64,000 bases of DNA from Capsicum annuum (Eukaryota; Streptophyta; Magnoliopsida; Solanales; Solanaceae): assembly GCF_002878395.1 (NCBI RefSeq), contig NC_061121.1, forward strand, positions 136,498,495-136,562,494, in the 5' to 3' direction. The position numbers were made by a program, and so were the translations under genes. Below are positions 57,871 to 64,000 of this stretch, in pieces (positions within the stretch are counted from its first letter, which is position 1; the number at the start of each line of letters is the position of its first letter). Under the pieces are notes generated by a model that saw only the letters and a program-made list of their open reading frames with translations, did no database searches and was not told the origin of the DNA.

Positions 57871-60178
57871 TGTCATGACACAAACCATGACTTGGACATG
57901 ATGGGTATTTATCACAACTTGAGGATACCCCCTAGTCGCGATAATGGTGTTTATGGTCATAAGTGACCACAAGCTAAACCATGAGCTAGTATCTACTATG
58001 TGTACTATTTAGATAGTAAGGAAATACATAAAAAGAAAATAAACTGACAGTACTAAAATCTAAATACTACAAAACGCATAAAAGTAGTCCGAACAATTAA
58101 TAAAATACTCAAAATCAACTGCTTAACTAAAACATCTAGTACTACTGAAATAACTGTCTGACTGCCTAACTAACTTTTTGAATGTCTGAAAGATGCTAAA
58201 CTGACTGAGGATTTGATGGGAAAGACCCCCAACTAACTTCGCCTGACTGAACAAAATAAAAGACTAAAATAACTAAATAATCATAACATGTCCTCGATGG
58301 ATGAGGACTCACCACTACAACTGTTGGATTATACTGAGCTGTCTAATTGCAGTCGAGAAACTGTGCATCTGAACCTATGATATAAAACATCATAGCGCAA
58401 TGAAGAGTATACGGTCAGTACTTTGAATGTACTAGTATATGAGATAAGGAAAGGCTAATATACATGGGGTACTGTGCATAAGAAATAAGGACTAACTGAA
58501 TAGCATGAGATAACTAAACATGAATGCATGAAATGTGTAACATATGAGAATGTAAGACCAAGTATAAGCATATATCTGAAATAATCTGTAAGTTGAAAGA
58601 CTGAAGTTTGATAACTGAATAACTAAGAATCTGTATGCTTTGGTGAGGCAAACCTGGACTAAAATTATACTGAATACTATACTGAGACTGTGGAAGGTAT
58701 CATCTAACTGACATTCCCCAATTTGACCTATTCGGGGTCCAACCTGTAACCCTAGTTAGAAGGGTGTCAGTACCGTGCCACGGGTACTAACACTGGTTGT
58801 GTGGATGCAATAAGCTGGCATCCCAAAGGACTAAGGAGTAACCCACAACTGGCAGGTGCTATATAAGAGATATGTGTCACCCTCAACTGGTAGGTAGACA
58901 TCTCTATGGATACATAGTTCTGTAACTCGGGGATTACTACTAAGAATCACACCCTCTACTATCAGGTGAGCCCTCATCTCTGAGTTTTATTGGTGCTAAA
59001 TCCTACTCGCAACTGAACTGGCACTAATACTGGAATGGACTGAACTACACTGAACATTATTACATAATTGATAGTGCTCATCATGATCATAAACATGTAA
59101 GTATACTGATAAGAGTTATGGATTAACTATTTGAGTACTTGAAAAGATGAATTCATGTAAAATACATAGGTATCGGGTGTTCATAACCCACCAGCACTAA
59201 ATAAACATGAGTATGTGATATCAAACTTGAAATATAGTAATACGTGATTATAGTTGAAAGACCCAAACATGGCATCTCATCAAAACATGTGAAAATCATA
59301 CACTTAAACATGAGTAAACAATAGGATTTTATGGCTAAACTCATAACTTGAGGATTCATGTTGAAACCAATTAAACACGACATGGAAATTCCAATACTCA
59401 AACATGATACTATTCATTCTACTTGAAAATACTTGTAACCATATCTTGTAATTGAATTATCAAGAGATTCATGGAATTAGTTCAACTCAAACATTTAAAA
59501 CTCATAATTTAAAACACCAAAAATAGTGTTTGGACTCCATGGGTAAAAGGAACCCATGGATGAACACATACCTCACTGGATAAATTTGTGAAGATTCTTG
59601 GGAATTTCTTGAGGATTGAAGCTTGAATTCCTTGATTGCTTTAGAAAGAGTTAAGGTTTATTCTTGAGGAAAGGGATGCTTCTTTTGAGAGAACTTGTGA
59701 TACAAAGAGCAAATAATGCTTTTTAGGAACCTAAATTTTGTGTTATAGATGAGTTGGGTAAAGGAAAAATGACCCAAATACCCTTCAATGATGAGGAATA
59801 AAAGCTAGACAAAGAGGGGAGGGGGTGACGTAGGCTCTGGAGCACCGGACTGGAGCGAGCGGTACGGGCTCTAGAGCGGTGCACTAGGGGGCGCAATGCT
59901 GGCTAATCTCGGTGGTGCTACTTCCCTGGTTCTCCAAACATTCCCTTATGCTCGTCCAAAAATTCTGAAACTCACTCGAGACCTACTTTTAACTACCTCG
60001 ATCATGAATCAACTCAGAATCAGCGTTCGAAGGTTGAAAAGTTCAAAAATAAAATCATCTAAGTTTTAGGGCCTTAGAAATGACTGAGTCCCAACACTTA
60101 GACTAATTTTTAAGATTTGGACCCTTTATGCATGTAACTGAGAGCTGAAATAAGCTAAGATATTTTTGGGGTATTACA
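57871..60178 (-). repeat. Long gypsy LTR 2
   Basis: On the plus strand it runs TGTCATGACAC... to ...GGGGTATTACA. It has a primer site on its left (so it is 5' LTR to internal region 1). On its right is a polypurine-like 'taagggagagatat' (60179-60193, minus strand), so it is also 3' LTR to internal region 2. 2308 bp. It shares ends and general layout with LTR 1, but most of the sequence is clearly diverged from it. Confidence 0.8.
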
Positions 60179-60400
60179 ATATCTCTCCCTTAGGAACATT
60201 TATCCTTGAATGAGACTGGTTATCTGAGAACACTGGGGAAACTGAGATCATAAACTGAACATGAATGACTGAAAACATGATTGCATAACTGAGCCTAAAA
60301 CATGATACACGAACTAAACTTCATGAATGCAATAACATGAGGTGGATTAAACAGCTGAAATTGAGAACAAAAAAGTGTTAATCTGAGTAAAATCATTACC

Positions 60401-60727
60401 TTAAGCTGAATTAAAGTTTGCAGAGAAAAGGTGAGAGTACTTGGTTTGCATATCTTCTTCTATTTCCCAAGTGGCTCCCTCAACGGGATGATTCCGCCAT
60501 AAAACTATGACCAAGGAAACTTTTTTGTTCTTTAGTCGATGAACATGATGAATCACCAATAACTTCTTCGTAAGAAAGGTTATCCTGAACATCCATTCTT
60601 TATAATGGGACAATAGCAACTGAATCACCAATAACTTCTCCAACAGGGAAATATGAAACACTGGATGCACTAATGTTAGATCGGCCGATAACACAAGCTT
60701 ATAAGCCACCCTTCCAAAATGACTCAA
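60401..60727 (-). pseudogene. Gypsy element D integrase end with chromodomain-like tail
   Basis: An open minus-strand frame: FGRVAYKLVLSADLTLVHPVFHISLL (the usual G-x-V-A-Y-R/K-L-x-LP end of integrase). It is followed by a segment ending VLWRNHPVEGATWEIEEDMQ, close to the chromodomain pattern with its W-x-x-H/R-P-V-E-E-A-T-W-E. A duplicated KLLVIQ/KLLVIHH phrase is visible within it. Chromodomains are thought to guide chromovirus integration to heterochromatin. Confidence 0.8.
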
Positions 60728-61700
60728 GATTCTAAATGGGATAACATATCAGGGATTAAGCTTCCCCTTCTTGCAAAATCTCTCCAATCCCTTCTTAGTC
60801 GAAACCTTCAAATAGACTAAGTCACTAACCTCCAACTCCAGATCTCTTTTTCTCACATCTGCATAAGATTTCTGATGGCTTTAGGCTGTCTTCAGCCTCT
60901 CCCTAATCAACTGAAATTTTTCCATGGCCCCAAACACTGAATCTGGCCTTATCAAAGTAGCTTCACCTACCTCAAATTCTCACATCTGCATAAGATTTCT
61001 GATGGCTTTAGGCTGTCTTCAGCCTCTCCCTAATCAACTGAAATTTTTCCATGGCCCCAAACACTGAATTTGGCCTTATCAAAGTAGCTTCACCTACCTC
61101 AAATCAACCAATAGGAGATCTACATCTCCTTTTATAAAGAGCCTCAAACGGAGCCATCTGAATACTAGAGTGATAATTGTTGTTATAGGCAAACTCAATC
61201 AAAGGTAAGTGATTATCCGAACTACCTCTAAAGTAAATAACACATGCTCTCAACATGTCTTCAAAGGTATGAATGATCCTCTCTTACTAACCATCTATTT
61301 GAGGATGAAAAGTTGTACTGAGATAAATTTAGGTACCAAGACCCTTCTGAAAAGCCTTCCAAACGTGAGAGGTAAACGGAGTACCTCTATCTGATATGAT
61401 AGACAATGGAATCCCATGCAACCTACCCAACTCCCTAAGATAGAGCCTAGCATAATCCTCAGCTGAATAAGAGGTATGAACTGGCAAAAAATGAGCTAAT
61501 TTTAGTCATTCTATCTATAATCACCCATATTGAATCATACTGATAACACATACGAGACAACCCTATCACAAAATCCATGTTCATCATTCTCACTTCCAAG
61601 TAGGGATACTGAACTCCTTTAATATTCTACTAGGCCTTTGGTGTTCAACCTCAACCTGCTGACAATTAGAATACTTAGCTACAAACTCTAAAATATCCCT
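60728..61700 (-). pseudogene. Gypsy element D integrase core, disrupted
   Basis: Minus-strand motifs survive in pieces, e.g. IRYRGTPFTSHVWKAFQKG-like sequence near 61345-61395, and the stretch before it matching 'FHPQIDGQSERTI'-type positions is degraded. A near-identical 127-bp tandem duplication (60852-60978 and 60979-61105) lies in the C-terminal half. Since 127 is not a multiple of three, it shifts the frame. Confidence 0.65.
60852..61105. repeat. 127-bp near-perfect tandem duplication
   Basis: Both copies start 'ctcacatctgcataagattt' and end 'cacctacctcaaat'. I see one internal difference (aatctggcc against aatttggcc) plus the last base. This is far less diverged than the surrounding retroelement, so the duplication is young. 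Confidence 0.92.
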
Positions 61701-61712
61701 TTTCCTACCACT

Positions 61713-61976
61713 TCAACAATAGATTTTTTGCAAGTCATGGTACATCTTAGTGGCTTCTGGATGGATAGAGTACTGTGCACCTTGCACTTCTTCAAGTATT
61801 CTTTGTCTCATGTCATCAACAGATAAAATAGATAATTTACCCTGACAATGAAGTACACTATCTTCCCCTTTGGAGAAAACCTCCACCTTTTGATCTCTAA
61901 CCGTCTCTTTTAACTTAACCAAACTAGGATCTCTGTCTTGCTTTCCTTTTACTTCAGCAACCAAGGAAGATTTCAA
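61713..61976 (-). pseudogene. Gypsy element D integrase zinc-binding N-terminus
   Basis: An open minus-strand frame: the linker after RNase H, then VDDMRQRILEEVQGAQYSIH and HPEATKMYHDLQKIYC. It has the two histidines of the H-H-C-C zinc finger; the cysteine pair should lie in the next, damaged segment. Confidence 0.8.
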
Positions 61977-62562
61977 ACCATTCTAAACCCATACACTACC
62001 TTCTGCTGAATCAACGAACTGAACACCTAATCTAGCAAGCTGATGAACCTCACTGACTTTCTTCTTATCCTCCTCAACATAAGAAACACTACCCATAGAC
62101 AACCTACTATAGGCATCTATCACTACATTGTCCTTGCCCAGAGATACAACATACTCATATCATAATCTTTTAACAGCTCAAGCCATCTTCTCTGATGAAG
62201 ATTCAAATCTCTCTGTGAGAACATATACTGCAAGATCATATGTTCAACAAACACATCCACATGACTCCATAAAGGTAATATCTCCGTATCTTCAAAGCAA
62301 ACACAACTGCCAACTCAAGATCATAGGTAGGATAATTCTTTTCATGGGGCTTAAGCTATCTAGAGGCATAGGCTATGACTTTATCTCTCTGCATCAACAA
62401 ACAACCAAGACCAACTATGGAAGAATTATAATAGCCATAAATCAATCTGAACCAATTGGCAAAGTAAAAATTAGAGTGGAAGTGAGATGAGTCTTCAACT
62501 CCTAAAAACTCTTTTCTCAAGAATCTGACCACTGGAATATGAATTTCTTCTGAGTCAATCAA
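61977..62562 (-). pseudogene. Gypsy element D RNase H
   Basis: 62562-62356 has the RNase H start; the D-A-S catalytic motif region is altered (IYGYYNSSIVGLGCLLMQRD; D-A-S has become N-S-S). Downstream pieces include the ARRWLELLKDYD-like and VADALSRLSMGS-like segments in damaged frames (about 62060-62200). Confidence 0.75.
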
Positions 62563-63509
62563 GACATAGGTGATGTAATAGAAGAAAACCCCTCAAAAAA
62601 CCACCTGTAATAGTTAGCCAAGCCCAACAAACTTCTGATATCTAATGAAAAGATGGGTCTAGGCCAGCTTCTCACTGCTTTAGTATTCTGAAAGTCTACT
62701 CTAATGCCATCACCGGATATAATATGGCCAAGGAAAGCTACTAATATTAGCCAAAATTCACACTTACTAAATTTGGCGAACAACTGATGAGCTCTAAGAG
62801 TTTGGAACACAATTCTCAGATAGTCTGCATGATCATTCTCACTACCCGAATAGACAAGAATATCTTCAATAAAAACTATGACAAACATGTCCAAGTACTG
62901 CTTGAACACTCTTTTCATCAAGTCCATGAAAGCTGTTGGGGCATTCGTTAGTCTAATGAACATAACTAAGAATTTGAAGTGATCATATCAAGTTCTGAAA
63001 GCTGTCTTTGAAATGTCACATTCTATGACTCTAAGCTGATGATAGCCAGATCTGAGATCTATTTTAGAGAAATAAGTGGCACCCTGAAGTTGGTCGAATA
63101 AGTAATTAATTCTGGGGAGTGGGTTCTTATTCGTGATTGTAACTTTGTTCAACTGACGGTAATCTATGCATATTTTTAGAGAACCATCTTTCTTATGCAC
63201 GAACAAGACTGGAGTACCCCATGGGGAAACACTTGGGCTAATGAAACCCTTATCAAAGAGATCTTTCATATGCTCTTTCAATTCCTTAAGGTGAGTTAAA
63301 GCCATTCTGTAGGGTGGAATAGAGATAGACTGGGTATCGGGAAAGAGATCTATTTTGAAGTCAATTTTCTTTTTAAGAGAAACTCCGAGATGGTTTTCTG
63401 GGAACATATCTGGAAATTCCTGTACTATTAAAACTAACTCGAGACCTTGAGTCTTAGAACTAAAGTCTTTGACTCGAACAAGATGATAAGCATACCTTTT
63501 AGAAATCAT
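62559..63509 (-). pseudogene. Gypsy element D reverse transcriptase
   Basis: The best-preserved RT in the window. 63509-62988 runs from the protease-RT linker through [51 protein letters not shown], and [13 protein letters not shown]. After a frame change, 62963-62559 starts FIRLTNAPTAFMDLMKRVFK and has the catalytic box VIVFIEDILVYS: F-I-E-D in place of F-I-D-D. It ends with the RSLLGLANYYRWF connection. Both halves are open apart from one break near 62970. Confidence 0.92.
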
Positions 63510-63639
63510 TTTTCTTTCCTTAAGATAGGAAACAATTTGACCCCTAAGGAAAGAGGTACTACCCCTCTATTTAATGGCTGGTTCATTAAGAAACTGAAAC
63601 TGAATGACTTTATTTCTACAATCAATTGAGGCATAACAT

Positions 63640-64000
63640 GAGTGGAGCTAATCCATACCGAGAATGACATCAAAATCAGTTATCTCTAACTCTACAAGAT
63701 CCACTGAGGTTACTCTCTAGGACACTGTAATTGGGCAGTTCCTGTATACCCTTTTTGATATAATAGAGCTACCTACTAAAGTATACACTGAGAAACGTTC
63801 TGCTAAAGATTTAGGATTGATACCGAAATCAACTACTATATAAGGAGTTACAAAGAAGAGTGAAGCTTCGGGATCTAATAAAGTATAAATATGAAGATTA
63901 AAGAATTGTAACATACCTGTACTACATAAGGAGAACTTTCTTGATCCTGTTGGGTATGAAGGGAATACAACCTATTCTAACACTTCCAACTAGTTGCACT
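63640..64000 (-). pseudogene. Gypsy element D protease, running off the window
   Basis: 63914-63717 has the active-site segment LLDPEASLFFVTPYIVVDFG (family D-P-G/S-A-S; here P-E-A-S, so the glycine is lost), then AERFSVYTLVGSSIISKRVY. Further minus-strand sequence to about 63640 gives an ELDFDVILGMD-like end. Gag lies beyond the right edge. Confidence 0.8.

Noticed and set aside
1..64000. CRISPR arrays, bacterial operons, prophage or organellar DNA
   Set aside because: Searched for by eye; spliced plant gene, LTR elements and SINEs explain the window, and no such structure was seen.

Overview
The window is plant nuclear DNA, almost certainly from a Solanaceae species. It has GT-AG introns, a plant-only B-box/CCT transcription factor, Ty1-copia and Ty3-gypsy relics of plant lineages (Sire-like, Athila-like, chromovirus-like), and three tRNA-derived SINEs of types I associate with Solanaceae. 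I cannot name the species. Most of the 64 kb is decayed, nested retrotransposon sequence. Nothing looks bacterial, organellar or CRISPR-like.

There is one convincing host gene: a CONSTANS-like B-box zinc finger/CCT protein on the minus strand (27077-31859). It has four exons whose splice sites join in frame to give 469 residues. Its 2.8 kb first intron is a small transposon nest: a foldback element, plus a SINE cut in two by a solo LTR. About 0.75 kb beyond the start of its 3' flank lies a minus-strand pseudogene of a plant DUF3741-type (VAKLMGL motif) protein (24657-25482) with in-frame stops. The region upstream of the B-box gene (31950-34832) holds three successive terminal-inverted-repeat or foldback elements.

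Layout from left to right. 2300-5480: Athila-like gypsy fragment on the minus strand with gag, protease and a tRNA-Asp-type primer site. 5500-11785: Sire-like copia element on the plus strand, with integrase, RT, RNase H, a decayed env-like third reading region, polypurine tract and 3' LTR. 11796-13890: old gypsy LTR material. 13894-23475: plus-strand gypsy element whose long 5' LTR holds a hAT-like MITE and whose integrase is split by a solo LTR (22612-23404). 23476-37150: the gene, the pseudogene, MITEs and AT-rich DNA. 37343-39060: LTR-like sequence and a 69-bp tandem repeat. 39384-39571: SINE. 40555-45432: a complete non-autonomous LTR element with an exact 5-bp target duplication. 45940-46679: CACTA-like terminus and a second SINE. 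46694-64000: at least four minus-strand gypsy fragments, including an LTR-internal-LTR-internal series.

The retroelements do not act together; they record successive insertions and decay, dominated by stop codons and G-to-A-type changes. Every RT fragment covering the catalytic box has lost the first aspartate of its [F/Y]xDD motif, so none looks active. I found no convincing new defence-like or enzymatic system. The features most worth following are the non-autonomous LTR family with an unrecognised coding region, the large compound foldback element near the B-box gene, the protease active-site duplication, and the insertion history of the B-box gene's first intron.
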